From Nomascus leucogenys (taxonomy: Eukaryota; Chordata; Mammalia; Primates; Hylobatidae): DNA of 64,000 nt. The notes beneath the pieces were generated by a model, which ran no database searches, was not told where the DNA came from, and saw only the letters and a program-made list of their open reading frames with translations. The translations under genes were made by a program, and so were the position numbers. The stretch lies in contig NC_044384.1 of the NCBI RefSeq assembly GCF_006542625.1, positions 24,985,928 through 25,049,927 of the forward strand. Direction: 5' to 3'. Shown here in pieces: positions 1-11,205 of this stretch (positions within the stretch are counted from its first letter, which is position 1; the number at the start of each line of letters is the position of its first letter).

Positions 1-1410
1 GAAATAAAGAAAGCATAAAAAGACTCCTACACTGCACCATGGCAATGATTAGAAAGGAAAGTCTTTGAGCTTTGAAAACAGAAAGCAGAATCCACACACG
101 CAGTCTGCAGCCCTGAGCAAAATCTCTTTCCCATCCAAACTCAGTTGCAAACCCAGCTTCTCTTGCAAACCCACAGACTGGAAGAGGAAACCACAGCCAC
201 TCCAAAGTAGAGTTTCAGGCCCATCATTAGTGGTTTCTGTCACCATCTAGTTGCATTTCCTTTATGAATGAAATATGCAGATGGCATCTCACATTGGCTC
301 TTTCAACGAAGAAGAGGAAGGTCAAGAGACACGACTAATACAGCCAACACATTAGAGATCTGTGACCAACGTACTCACACCTCCAAACGCCTCCAGATTG
401 CAGCCTCTGGAAATATCTAGCCCATTTCTTTATGGCACTGTTGCTTCGATCAGCTGTGGAAATTAACATAAAATAATATAGTAACTCAATAGGTGCTGGA
501 CAGCATTTCAGAGCATCATATTAAGGGAAAACTAAAGGCACGTGACAGCATTCAAAGCCTGAGTGATAAATAGCAAGTAAATACCTTCTAATCGAACAGA
601 AGGGGGAAGGATGCTGAGCCGATACTGATGCTGCCTGCTCTCTTCCTGTGTAACAGCAAAGGCGGCTCAGTCCTTCTGACGGGCTGTGAAGCGTGGCTGC
701 CTATCGGCTCCTGGGCGGTCCTAGTGCCTGCTCCAGGTTGCACACAAGGTAGCTCCAAAGAGCCTCCCTGTTTCTGGTGATTCTTCTAAGGATTATCACC
801 AAAGATTTTCAGGGATGTCAGCCAGCTAAGCATCAGGGCAGGGGGGTTTGGGTTTTGGGAAAAACGATCAGTAAATAGAGTTTGCTACTGTCAATCAGAC
901 ACTGCTGTTGAAACCAAAAAGGATTATAGATGATCTTGTCAGTTAAATAAATGATGCTCATGAAAATGTTGAAGCCAGAGGGCTGTTAAAAAGAAAACTA
1001 ATTTGATAATATCCTATATCTACTAAAATCCATTTGTTTTGTTTTGTTTTTTCCATGTTTAATGTGTAAGGGAAAAAAATTAAGAAGTAGGAGGTTTTTA
1101 AAAGTCTGATATATTTACATAACTATTTGTAAAAAGTGTTTGCTAAAAGCCTAAAAAGTCCATTAGTAGCCTATGCTGTTCAAACATTTAAAATGAAATA
1201 AATGCGAAAACAAAAAAAATGGAGACCTCCAGAAGCTTATTCTATAAAAGAGACAAAACGTTCAAGTGTCACTTCATGTAAACGCCACTCTTCATCTTTC
1301 TCCATTCATTTCCCCCACCTTTTCCCCATCATGACATTTATATTTTTTAGTTTAGTTATTGTTGAACTCCCCTGCAATGTAGTATCTGTGAAGGAATCTG
1401 CTCTACTGAC
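1..1410. other. Unique sequence, no transposon recognised
   Basis: I recognise no repeat family in this stretch before the first Alu. It is ordinary AT-rich sequence except for a short CpG-containing patch around 610-760, which also holds a candidate exon listed separately. The short open frames over 49-250 lie on both strands, lack any recognisable domain and are not supported as genes. Confidence 0.5.
657..748 (+). other. Candidate exon (unproven), 92 bp
   Basis: A pyrimidine-rich tract ending in CAG lies directly upstream (about 631-656) and AAG|GTAGCT lies at the downstream edge, so both splice-site consensuses are respectable. Five CpGs occur inside 92 bp in an otherwise CpG-poor neighbourhood. 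One frame, starting at base 658, is open across all 30 codons; the other two contain stops. I do not recognise the peptide. It could equally be a non-coding RNA exon, a regulatory patch or chance. Confidence 0.25.
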
Positions 1411-1706
1411 TTTTTTGTTCGTTTGTTTTGAGACAGGGTCTCCCTCTTGTCACTCAGGCTGGTGTGCAGTGGTGCCATCTCGGCTCACTGCAATCTCCTT
1501 CTCCCAGGTCAAGCAATTCTCCAACCTCAACCTCCAGAGTAGCTGGGACCAATGGTGTGTGCCAGCACGCTTGGCTAATTATTTGTATTTTGGGTAGAGA
1601 TGGGGTTTCACATATTGCCCAGACTGGTCTCGAACTCCTGAGCTAAAGCTATCCGCCTGCCCCAGCCTCCAAGGTGCTGGGGTTACAGGAACCACCATGC
1701 CCAGCC
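1411..1706 (-). mobile_element. Alu SINE, antisense, near full length
   Basis: The plus strand shows the reversed Alu: a T-rich tail, then GAGACAGGGTCTC, the left/right monomer landmarks and a CCCAGCC end. Flanks CTCTACTGACTTT and CTCTATTGACTTT form a one-mismatch target-site duplication. Divergence by eye suggests an older AluS or AluJ copy. Confidence 0.93.
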
Positions 1707-1903
1707 TCTATTGACTTTGATAAAGTAACCCCTGGAAGATTACCCAGCATGCAACAGGCCCTCAGTAAATATTTGTGAAAAGATGAATGAGGTACAGACG
1801 TTAATCTTGTTAAGTGATTAAATTCAATTTAGCATAGGTCTCTGCACCACTACTTTTAATAAGGGACTGTGCTAAGTATATGTTTGCCTCTAAGGAGCTT
1901 ATA

Positions 1904-2175
1904 GTTTTTTAATTTTTTATTTTTTTGAATCAGAGTCTTGCTCTATTGCCGAGGATGAAGTGCAGTGTTGCAATCTCAGCTTCCTGCAGCCTCCTACATC
2001 TCAGGCTCAAGCAATTCTTGTGTGCATGCCATGCCCAGCTAATATTTGTAGTTTTAGTAGAGACAGAGTTTAACCATATTGGTCAGGCTGGTATTGAACT
2101 TCTGAGCTGAAGTGATCTGCCCACCTTGGCCTCCCAAAGTGCTGGGATTATAGGTGTGAGCCACTGAGCCCAGCC
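1904..2175 (-). mobile_element. Alu SINE, antisense, diverged
   Basis: Antisense Alu with internal deletions in the right monomer, where the AGTAGCTGGGATTAC block is missing. An 11-bp direct repeat AGGAGCTTATA flanks it at 1893-1903 and 2176-2186. Divergence suggests an old (AluJ-like) copy. Confidence 0.92.
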
Positions 2176-2186
2176 AGGAGCTTATA

Positions 2187-3569
2187 ATTTAAATATAGAG
2201 AATATTAGTGTATGTGTATAATCAAATAATTACATGTACATAAAATACTTGCCATAAAAGAATGGAAAATGTAAGTCAAAATATGCTATATTTGCTAAGG
2301 GCTTCTAGGTCTGGATGTTATGAGTATGGAGTGGAACTGGGCGATTGGGTTCGAGAATTCAACCCAATTGATTTCTTTTTTTCCCCAGAGTACATAGAGT
2401 TTGGGTGGCAGTGGGCAGGCTGGTACAGAAGGGACTAGAATCTGGAAAGTTAACTCTAGTAAGATTGGTTAGCAGAGTAAATACTGGTACTAAGACAGGT
2501 GAAGACAGGGAGTATAGGTACAGGTATGTGGGCACTGTAGGCCCTGGATCAAAGCCTCACATTGGCAAGTAGTCATCAGGAGAGTGTTCCTCTCCACCAA
2601 GAGATGGTTGCCTTCCAGAGCAGGGAGGGCAGCTCATACCTTGTGGTCCAGGCATTCAGACCACATGATGAAGTGTAGCAGCAGTAACAAGGCATATCAG
2701 CCCATAACAAGGCAAGGTGCCACTGAGGCTGAGACTCAGGGCTTCTGAGGGAGGGAGAGAAAAAATCAAGGTAAGACTCTTGCTATGGAGAACTCAAGGC
2801 TAGTGTTTCTCATGGAAAAAGTACAGATCCAAAAGGCATGGGGTGAGACTGAACCCAACTACAAGGGACAGTGATGTTTTATATGATCTAAGGATCCAGA
2901 AATCAATCTGCTTGTCATGTGCAGGTCAAACAGCTTTGACTGTGGTTGGACAACTTCAAGACTAGGGAGCCATGTTGATCACTAGAGTCAGGCGAACCCA
3001 GAGTGATTAGTGATCAATGAAAGAACGCCTTGTTGAGCCCTGAGGATTTTGGTTTGCTTATCCATTGCACTTCTTTCCACTTCTTCCTAATTCAACATGT
3101 TTTCTGAAATGAGACTTTTTTCATTTTTAAAAAAGTTGATCAGCAGCAAAAGACACTAACGTACCCTCAGTTAGATCCTTGTTACTACAAAGTGGTGAAT
3201 GGGCTGGACTGTAGAAGGGGTGTGGCTAGTGTGTGAGGGAGGCAATGCCCCACCGTTAAGCATTTCTCTGTAGCTACTGATTTTTATAATGTTGGAGAGC
3301 TCTCTGAGAAACAAAGCACTATGTCAATGATTGGGCCTCAGACATACACTGACATGTAATCTGTGCAATGACTCCAGGTGGAGGGAAAAAAAGTGGGGCT
3401 GCTGAGAGACATGTCACCATAAATCAGAAGGATCCCAGCTTGAGGAAACAGACCTCACCACAAGACCTGCGGGTAGAGGGGATTGGTGGGTCTCTCTAGA
3501 TCTTTGTGACTGAGATGGACATGATTGTAATAGAAAAAGACTCCATACAAACTGAAAACACTAAGATAC
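2187..3569. other. Unique or unclassified sequence
   Basis: No family recognised. The sequence is slightly richer in G and C than its neighbours around 2380-2800 and contains short direct repeats such as AACAAGGCA near 2690-2710, but no terminal repeats, poly-A or coding signal I can defend. Confidence 0.4.
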
Positions 3570-3931
3570 TGCAATGGACTGAATATTTGTGTCCCCCCAG
3601 AATTCATATGTTGGGATTCTAACCCTTAATGTGATGGTTTCGGAATGTGGGGGTCATTGAGAGATTAGGTCATGAAGGTAGAGCCCTAATGGGTGGGATT
3701 AATGTTCTTATCGAAGAGACTCACAAGAGCTCTCTCACCCACTTTCTGCCATGTGAGGATCGAAAGGGAAGTTGGCAGCCTACAACTCAGAAGAGGACCC
3801 TCAGCAGAACCTGACTGTGCTGGCACTCTGATCTTGGACTTCCAGACTCCAGAACTGTGAAAAGAAAATGTATGTTGTTTATAAACCACCCAGTCTACAC
3901 TTTGTTACAGAAGCCTGAATTGACTAAGATA
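3570..3931 (+). mobile_element. MLT1-type solo LTR (ERVL-MaLR)
   Basis: The sequence follows the MLT1 consensus from the start (GACTGAATATTTGTGTCC, then AATTCATATGTTG) through ATTAGGTCATGA and CCATGTGAGGA to the CTTGGACTTCCAGACTCC block. It ends at GACTAAGATA, the decayed form of the usual GACTAAGACA. Flanking pentamers GATAC/GACAG are a degraded 5-bp TSD at best. It is a solo LTR with no internal retroviral region nearby. MLT1 is my recollection of the consensus; the exact subfamily is not assigned. Confidence 0.8.
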
Positions 3932-4568
3932 GACAGCTCGTAAATTCTGTAGTATTTTGGTCCTGAGAAAACTTGAAATGTGTGGGTGCTGTTATCCTCT
4001 TCCCTTTCAGGCTGCTTGGCTCACACAGGTGTGTGAGATTCAGTGCCTGGAAGAATCACTGGGGACTCCCATCAGGTCAGGAACTGCTGGTTCTGCAGAG
4101 ACAGCTGTGTCACAGTGCCCAGGTTTGTAAAGGGGGGTGCTGGTATCACAGATCTTGGGCTCAACTTGCCAAAAGCCAATGGTGACTATAAGAACAGTGT
4201 GACTTGGACCAGTCTGTGGCTTTTCAAGATGACTGTGCAGTGAAGGACATGGTAAGGAGCTGGAATTCATGGATGAGCCGGTGAAGGGGGGCTCAGATTC
4301 TGTGGGATTGGTTATCAATTATATGTTACCTTATGTGTACTCACGTGCTAGTGAATTGTGGCAGTCAGGTGCCATATGCAAATGCACCTGTTATAGAATA
4401 GAGTGGGATAATCACTGACTTTGGGACTACAGACCTGGATTTAAATCTGACACTTTGTGCTTCCATATAGTTTAATAACTAGTACTTCATAGGCTTCTTG
4501 TGATGACCCCATGTCAACTACATTTAAAGGCCTAGCACAGAACAGCCCCCCATTACAAAAAGAAAACC
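3932..4568. other. Unique sequence
   Basis: No repeat family recognised between the MLT1 LTR and the next Alu. The overlapping short frames on both strands across 3973-4318 carry no recognisable domain and I treat them as chance. Confidence 0.4.
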
Positions 4569-4870
4569 GGCCGGGCACGGCAGCTCACGCCCGTAATCTC
4601 AGCACTCTGGGAGGCTGAAGTGGCTAGATCACCTGAGGTCAGGAGTTCGAGACCAGCCTGGTCAATATGGTGAAACCCCGTCTCTACTAAAAATACAAAA
4701 TTAGCCAGGCGTGGTGGCACATGCCTGTAATCCCAGTTACTCGGGAGGCCAAGGAAGGAGAATCACTTGTACCTGGGAGACAGAGGTTGCAGTGAGCTAA
4801 GATCACGCCATAGCACTCCAGCCTGGGCAACAAGAGGAAAACTCCATCTCAAAAAAAAAAAAAAAAAAAA
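4569..4870 (+). mobile_element. Alu SINE, sense, full length
   Basis: Begins GGCCGGGCACGG, has both monomers, the middle A-rich linker and a pure 20-A tail. Moderate divergence is typical of AluS. No convincing TSD is seen. Confidence 0.95.
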
Positions 4871-5179
4871 GTGTTTATTTTTAAAAAAGGAAACCACTAT
4901 ATTTAGTAGCATAAAGCCAAAGGCTGCCACTCTGGAGATGTGCAGCATTGATAACAGCAATGACTTTCAAGCTTCTTTCACTTTGAAACTTTATAAAGTG
5001 ATTCTCAGTTTCCTCATAAGTATAATCCAGTAATAATACCTCTGCAAAGAGTTTGTTTAGGATTAGATAGGATCATACATGCAGAGTGCTTAGCATGAAT
5101 ATTCTATATGTGGATCAAGGAATGGTTAAATAAATTGTGGTGGTTATTAAAATAAAATAGAACCTCTACCTCTTGAAGG

Positions 5180-5962
5180 TGATACAGGAGGAGGGTAGGG
5201 AAATGCTGGGTAGAGAAAGGCAGGTCCCTGGCTAGGGCCCTAGCCCCACAGACCTAGGTGAGGACAGGCACTTCTGCCTTTGTGCCCAAATGCTGCATTT
5301 TCCAAGACCACCCTGGCCCACCACATCCCCCTCTTGGGCCTATAGAAAGCTGAGACCCTAGCCAGGCAGAGACAGAAGCTGCTGGAGGGCGAGAGGAACA
5401 CATCAGTAGAAGAAGACAAGCTGCTGGACATCAAGAGGACACGGAGGGAGCATGCCGGCAGAAGAGCACACCAACAAACGCTGGCACACTGGCAGACCAT
5501 CCACCTGCAGGAGAGGTGGAGTTTGGCATGTGCCTGAGCGACCCAACTCCAGGGGAAAACCATCTCCCTTTTGGCTCCTCCATCAATGGAGAGCTATTTC
5601 CACTCAATAAAACTTGGCACTCATTCTCCAAGCCCACTTGTGATCCGATTCTTCTGGTACACCAAGGCAAGAACCCAGGATACAGAACGCCCTCTGCCCT
5701 TGTGACAAGGTGTAGAGTCTAATTGAGCTGGTTAACATAAGCTGCCTACAGACAGCAAACCAAGAGAGCTCCCTGTAACACAAACCCACTGGGGCTTCAG
5801 GAGCTATAAACATTCACCCCTGGACACTGCCGTGAGGTTGGAGCCCCACAGCCTGCCTGTCTGTGGGCTCCCCTAGAGGTTTGAGCAGCAGGGCACTGAA
5901 GAAACGAGCCACACCCCCATCGCACACCCTGCTAGGGGAACAAGGGAACCTCTCCCGTTTCA
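5180..5962 (+). mobile_element. ERV1-class solo LTR, 783 bp
   Basis: Starts with TG (TGATACAGGAGG) and ends with CA (CTCCCGTTTCA). It is flanked by a perfect 4-bp duplication AAGG at 5176-5179 and 5963-5966, the TSD length typical of gammaretrovirus-like ERV1 elements. An AATAAA polyadenylation signal lies at 5606-5611, followed by a ~350-bp region with CAAGGCAAGAACCC and CTGTAACAC blocks as in several ERV1 LTRs. No gag, pol or env sequence adjoins it, so it is a solo LTR left by LTR-LTR recombination. I could not assign the subfamily. The short frames on either strand inside it are not genes. Confidence 0.85.
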
Positions 5963-6717
5963 AAGGTATATAAAATGTGAATCATGTGCTTTCTGGTTTC
6001 ATGTAGTAAGAGAAATTTTCTGTCTCAAAACAAGTGTGTCACGTTTTTCATGATCTGGGGTGATCAAATGCTTAGAATAATAACACCAAGTAACACGACT
6101 CATCTAAGAAAAAGATATGAGATGAAACTATACTACATTATATTATATTGCAAATGCATTTCTTACCAGCCCCACCGTTCTTTTAAATATTTGAATTCCA
6201 CAATATATTCAACATCTTGTGTGACTATGTTATTTGTATCAACACTGAGAATAATTCATATTTGTAGATAGAGTAAAGCTCTTTTAAAGAAGCTTCAATA
6301 AATCATCATTGCCATCACTTTTGCCTCACCCCCAATCCCAGTGCCCCTCATTTTAACCAACTTACTCCAATCTACTCAACAAAACATGCTGACTGATGTC
6401 CACACATGATGCGGAAGGCTAGTGTTTACTCCCAAGCATGTCCGTGTTCTTCCACTCTATTTGAGTTACATGTAAACCAAGATTCATTAGCGTATAGTAC
6501 CAAACCTGTTAATGTTGGATGTATTTTTAGTGTAACTATATAATTTAATTGAAAGATGTTTATACTGATAAAATATGAGTGCAAAAGAGAGTCATTATTT
6601 CTAAGAAAAATAAATGTAATGCTTTGTAACAACTAGATAAAGATGAGTCCCTAAAATAAATCATTGCCAAATCAGGTATGGGCCCAAAATATTCTAGAGG
6701 ATTGAAAGTAAATTTTA
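5963..6717. other. Unique AT-rich sequence
   Basis: No repeat recognised. Contains short frames without any domain. Confidence 0.4.
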
Positions 6718-6989
6718 TGGCATGGTGGCTCATGCCTGTAAACCCGCACTTTGGGAGGCTGAGGCAGGTGGATCACTTGAGGTCAGGAGTTCGAGACCAG
6801 TCTGGCCAACATGGCGAAACTCTGTCTCTACTAAAAATACAAAAATTAGCTGGGTGTGTAATACCAGCTACTCAGAAGGCTGAGGCACAAGAACTGCTTG
6901 AACCTGGGAGGTGGAGGTTGCAGTGAGCCAAGATCGCATCACTGCACTCCAGCGAGAGTGAAACTGTGTCTCAAAACAAACAAACAAAA
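6718..6989 (+). mobile_element. Alu SINE, sense, 5'-trimmed
   Basis: Lacks the first ~10 bases of the Alu head and starts at GGCATGGTGGCTC. It carries a short deletion in the right monomer (GGGTGTGTAATACCAGC) and ends in a (CAAA)n tail near 6975-6990. Confidence 0.93.
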
Positions 6990-7786
6990 AGAATACAGAA
7001 TTATGTATTCAGATGGCTTTGCAAGGGTTTTGTGTTCTTGCTCCACTTAACAGAACTAAAACTAGAAATTATAGCCACTCGATACTCATACACACTCAAA
7101 GGAAAGAACTTGTCCTCATTGTAAAAGAGTGTCAAATAAGTCAACATTTATCTATTTTGAGGTAAAAGATTTAAAGTGTATGTCTTATGCTTTCTAATGT
7201 AACTAGCATTTTTTAAAAATGACCAGGGTGGCATCCTGATCACATCAGACTTCCCTTGTAATACATCATGGGCTTTGTTTGGATATAACTTCGGTAGCCT
7301 TCCTGTCCTGAACCAAATTAAACATTTATAATGGCACAAGAAAAGGACTTAACATGGACTTTGCCTCACTATATGTAATAGAAATTAAAGCAGTGACATC
7401 TAATATAAATGCTTTTAATCACATAGCATAGAGCACCTTTGCCAATAGGCTAAGTAGAGTCCAGGAAATGTACATAGACAGGAGAGCTCCACACAAAAAT
7501 TCCTAATCAGACTGAAGGAGTCATACCCAGTTTGTCTGTATATTTAACGGCATGTAAGGTATGCTCTACCGAGGAAAGGTCGCCTTGAGAATATCTTGAA
7601 AACACATTCTCTAAAGTCTATGAAAATGAAGACCAAAAAATGGCCACAAATAATCTCATCAGTTGCCATCAGTAACTTTTTCATTATTTACATAACAAAG
7701 CCCCATTATGAGGAACTTCATCATCATCATCATCATAATATAGCTTTTAGTTGTCATAAAAACATGATGGAAAATGAATATGGTTA
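6990..7786. other. Unique sequence with a (CAT)n run
   Basis: No transposon recognised. A (CAT)6-like run at about 7719-7737 is a simple repeat; the poly-histidine it encodes in one frame is an artefact of that repeat. Confidence 0.4.
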
Positions 7787-8481
7787 TGTTAGTGGTGGTG
7801 AATCCTTACAGGTCTGCATCAGCCCCAATTCTTGCCTCCTCAGAAGAAAGAATTCAACCGAGGGGTCATAAGGCAGAGTGACAGACCAAGGCAAGTTTCA
7901 GAGCAGGAGTGAAAGTCTATTAAAACGTTTTAGGGCAGGGATGAAAGGAAGTTAAGTACACTTGAAAGAGGGCCAAGCAGGTGGCTTGGGAGATCAAGTG
8001 CACAGTTTGACCTTTGAGTTGGGGTTTTATATGTTGGCATACTTCTGGGGTCTTGTTTCCTTTCTCTCCTGATTCTTCCCTTGGGGTGGGCTGTCTGCAT
8101 GCACAGTGGCCTGCTAGCACTTGGGAGGGGCCCTATGCACAGTGTGTTTACTGGAGTTGTATGGATACTCACTTGAGGCGTTCTTCCCTTACCAGCTGAA
8201 TGTTCCTAGGAGGAGCAGTTCAACTCCGTCACTTTACCTCTTAATGCGCATGCTTGAGCCCACTCGCCCAGCTCCTGAGATCTTATCAGGAACCTATTGA
8301 TCATCAGTTTCAGGTTTTTCTATTGGGAGACTGCCTTTCTCTCGCACTAGCGGTGAGCAATTATTATTTTAGAGAAACAGTGTAATAACTGCTTGGCCAT
8401 CACCTGATGGTTGCCTGATATTCCTAGGGAGGCAGAGGCTCTCCTGCCCCACTCATGCCTGACTAGCTACTTACTGTAACA
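7787..8481 (-). mobile_element. ERV1-type solo LTR, minus strand, ~695 bp
   Basis: Read on the minus strand it starts TGTTACAGTAAG at 8481 and ends CACTAACA at 7787, so the ends are TG...CA with a short inverted repeat (TGTTA/TAACA). The flanking 4-mers GTTA/ATTA are a one-mismatch TSD. Near its 3' end it contains a run matching the usual R-U5 area (GAATTCTTTCTTCTGAGGAG on the minus strand). No internal proviral sequence is attached. Class assignment rests on TSD length and overall resemblance to ERV1 LTRs; the subfamily is unassigned. Confidence 0.75.
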
Positions 8482-8787
8482 ATTATGGTATATCAATAAT
8501 TAGCTAATCTACTTTCCAAAACACTATCATCTTCACTGAATTCTTTGTTAAAGGTGTTGAAGTTATTTTGTATTCCTCAGAATTTTCATGATTGCAGAAT
8601 AATTGCTAAAAGATGTGTAGTGAATATGACTTATTGCTTCTTTATAGCTAAGCCTTCTCTTGCCTTCACAAGAAGTTGTAGCAGAAAGTTTCTGGGAAGA
8701 CCCCAGTTCATATTTCTACCATTTAGTGTACCTGGCATTTACACTATTAGAAGGGCTAAATTGGAGGTCATTATTAAAAGAATTTTT
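8482..8787. other. Unique sequence
   Basis: No family or coding signal recognised between the LTR and the next Alu. Confidence 0.4.
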
Positions 8788-9078
8788 GGTCAAGTGCAGT
8801 GGCTCACTCCTGTAATCCCAGCAATTTGGGAGGCTGAGGCAGGCAGATCACTTGAAGTTAGGAGTTCAAGACCAGCCTGGCCAACATGGTGAAACCCCAT
8901 CTCTACTAAAAATAGAAAAAAATTTTAGCTAGGCATGGTGGCACATTGCCATAATCCCAGCTACTCAGGAGGCTGAGGCATGAGAATCACTTGAACCCGG
9001 GAGGCAGAGGTTGCAATGAGCAGAGATTGCACCATTGCACTCCAGCCTGTATGACAGAGAGAGACTTTGTCTCAAAAA
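8788..9078 (+). mobile_element. Alu SINE, sense, full length
   Basis: Head GGTCAAGTGCAGTGGCTC, two monomers, short A tail. The 9-bp direct repeat AAAAGAATT (8777-8785 and 9079-9087) is a plausible TSD. Confidence 0.94.
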
Positions 9079-9334
9079 AAAAGAATTGTCAAATTTTACT
9101 TTGAACTGCTGTGAGTTTCAATAGGGGAAGCCTTTTTATTCCATCTGTATTCAATCACTGTCCCAGTTTTCTAAAAACTAGGAATGTGCTTTTGTGGTTT
9201 AAAGAGTTAATTCACAGAAGAGCTTGCACATCTAGTGAAACAAGATGCCCTCGGTCTGCTCATCATACCCCATGGGGTGTTCCAATATTGCTGGTATCAC
9301 TAAAATGAGATCATATGGGAAGATTTCATGAGAA

Positions 9335-9690
9335 GACACATTCATTTATTTAACACATATTTATTAAGTGCCTACTGTGCTTCAACCATTGTGTTAGGCA
9401 CTGAGGATACGAGGATGAACAAAGCTATGGACAGTCTATTTTCATGGAGTCCACAGTCTGCTGTGGGAGACAGACATCAATCAAACAATATCACTGTGAA
9501 ATTTCAATTACAACTTGAGGTGAAGTCTTGAAAGTAAAGGGTAATGAATCTTGAAAGCAATTGACAATAGAACCAAATCTATCTGAGTATGATGAAGGCT
9601 TTCCTTAGCAAGTAACATTTGAGCTGACATTTAAAAGATGGGAGAGAGTTAATTAGGTGAAAAAAGTAAGGCAAAAGAGGAAGACTTCTG
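9335..9690 (-). mobile_element. L2 LINE 3' end, minus strand
   Basis: On the plus strand ATTTATTAAGTGCCTACTGTG, then GTGTTAGGCACTGAGGATAC and GGGAGACAGACA are the reverse complement of the L2 3' UTR. Further right, GTAACATTTGAGCTGACATTT matches the next upstream L2 block. Highly diverged, with no coding capacity. Confidence 0.78.
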
Positions 9691-9697
9691 AACCAAC

Positions 9698-9905
9698 AGC
9701 TTTCAAACCTTTTTGTAACCACAAATATATACCAAATATTTTAAATTATCATACCCATGCAAACATATACATATATAAAATTTAAACAAAACTTTCTAAC
9801 AATGACACTAACCCTTACTACTTGCAATCCACACTAATTTTTTCTATTCCTTTCAATTTCATTTTTAAAATTTAGTTATGATCTATTAATCTGCAGTTAA
9901 ACTGT
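9698..9905 (+). mobile_element. Possible ancient hAT-type DNA transposon fragment
   Basis: CAGCTTTCAAACCTTTTTGTAACCAC and TTACTACTTGCAATCCACAC resemble a non-autonomous hAT consensus that starts with a CAGTGG-like end and contains CTCAAACTTTTTTGACCA. The 3' end is not clear. Tentative. Confidence 0.35.
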
Positions 9906-9954
9906 AATAATGGTATTCAACTTCCACTTTAGCATTAGGAACAAAAACCTTAAA

Positions 9955-10006
9955 ACACACACACTCTCTCTCTGGCATGTGTGCTCTCTCTCTCTCTCTC
10001 TCTCTG
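9955..10006 (+). repeat. Compound (CA)n/(CT)n microsatellite
   Basis: Short (AC)n, then (TC)n, a TGGCATGTGTG interruption and a second (CT)n run of about ten units. The Arg-Glu-rich frame on the minus strand is this repeat read as codons. Confidence 0.9.
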
Positions 10007-10378
10007 GTATAGCAGTGTTCTCACAGGTGACCAAAGAAGTCTCTATGGATATCATATTTGTTGAGTATGAAACAAATAAAAAACACAAAACTAATTACAT
10101 AAGCTCATGCCAGGATAATAAGAAGCTGCCCGTAGGCCAGTGACAGGAATCGGTGCCTGGAAAGGGCAGGGTTACCCCAGGATGGTTGCTCACAGCATTT
10201 CTTCTCTCTGAAAACTGGTCTTTAGGTCATCTGCAATATGCATAAAGGTATCCTGGGGATAGGTGTTGGTTTGAAGTCCTTTTGACAGGAAAAAATTCTC
10301 TCTGGAGGAATTCTTTCCAATTCCTGACTTAGAAACTCAGTACTCCCAATAACTAAAATCAAGTATTAATACACAATT
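10007..10378. other. Unique sequence
   Basis: No repeat family recognised between the microsatellite and the L1 insertion site. Confidence 0.4.
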
Positions 10379-10481
10379 AAATATCACCAAATGCAAACTA
10401 CAGGCTGGGAGAAAACTTTTGCAATCTATTCATCTGACAAAGGTCTAGTACCCAGAATCTACAAGGAACTTAAACAAATTT

Positions 10482-10506
10482 ACAACAACAACAACAACAA
10501 CAACAA
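10482..10506 (+). repeat. (CAA)n simple repeat inside L1
   Basis: About eight CAA units lie inside the L1 ORF2 remnant, at a point where functional L1 has coding sequence. It adds to the disruption of the frame. Confidence 0.85.
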
Positions 10507-10804
10507 AAAATAAAAAGTGGGCAAAGGACGTAACAGACACTTCTCAAAAGAAAACATTCATGCAGCCAATAAACATATGAAAAAAAGCTCAACATCACTA
10601 ATCATTAGAGAAATGCAAATCAAAACCACAATGAGATACCATCTCCTGCCATTCAGAATAGCAATTATCAAAAAGTGTTGAAACAACAGATGCTGGAGAG
10701 GTTGTGGAGAAATAGGAATGCTTTTACACTGTTGGTGGGAATGTAAATTAGTTCAACCATTGTGGAAGACAGTGTGGGGATTCCTCAAGGATCTAGAACC
10801 ATAA

Positions 10805-11131
10805 ATGCCATTTGACCCAGCAATCCCATTACTGGGTATATACCCAAAGGAATATAAATCATTCTATTATAAAGATACATGCACACATATATTCATTGCA
10901 GCACTATTCACAATAGCAAAGACGTGGAATAAACCAAAATGCCCATCAATGATAGACTGGATAAAGAAAATGTGGTATATACACACCATGGAATACTATG
11001 CAGCCATAAAAAGGAATGAGATAATGTCCTTTGCATGTACGTGGGTAGATCTGGAAGCCATTATCCTCAGCAAACTAATGCAGGAACAGAAAACCAAACA
11101 CTGCATGTTCTCACTTATAAGTGGGAGCTGA
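10805..11131 (+). pseudogene. L1 ORF2p C-terminal remnant, 108 codons
   Basis: This open stretch is the last part of LINE-1 ORF2p, the endonuclease/reverse-transcriptase protein. It runs in frame to the natural end of ORF2 (terminal residues FSLISGS; the family usually ends in a similar FSLIGGN-like tail). Recognisable landmarks are FDPAIPLLGIYPK at residues 3-15, KMWYIHTMEYYAAIKR at 55-70 and LSKLMQEQKTKH near 88-99. The start codon is not a real start: it follows a stop created where ORF2 normally reads through. The endonuclease and reverse-transcriptase domains are absent, so no activity is expected. Confidence 0.85.
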
Positions 11132-11186
11132 ACAGTGAGGACACATGGACACAGGGAGGGGAAAAACACACACTGGGGCATCTTGT

Positions 11187-11205
11187 GGGGTGGGTGAGGG
11201 GAGGG
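11187..11205 (+). other. G-quadruplex-type motif in L1 3' UTR
   Basis: Four G runs (GGGG, GGG, GGGG, GGG) separated by loops of 1, 3 and 1 bases fit the G3+N1-7 pattern. A polypurine G-rich tract is a known feature of L1PA 3' UTRs. Confidence 0.7.

Noticed and set aside
1202..1597. 131-codon plus-strand frame
   Set aside because: The second half is Alu, the first half has no domain or conservation signal I can see.
7596..7871. Frame encoding six histidines, resembling a metal-binding motif
   Set aside because: The histidines are a (CAT)n simple repeat and the frame ends inside an LTR.
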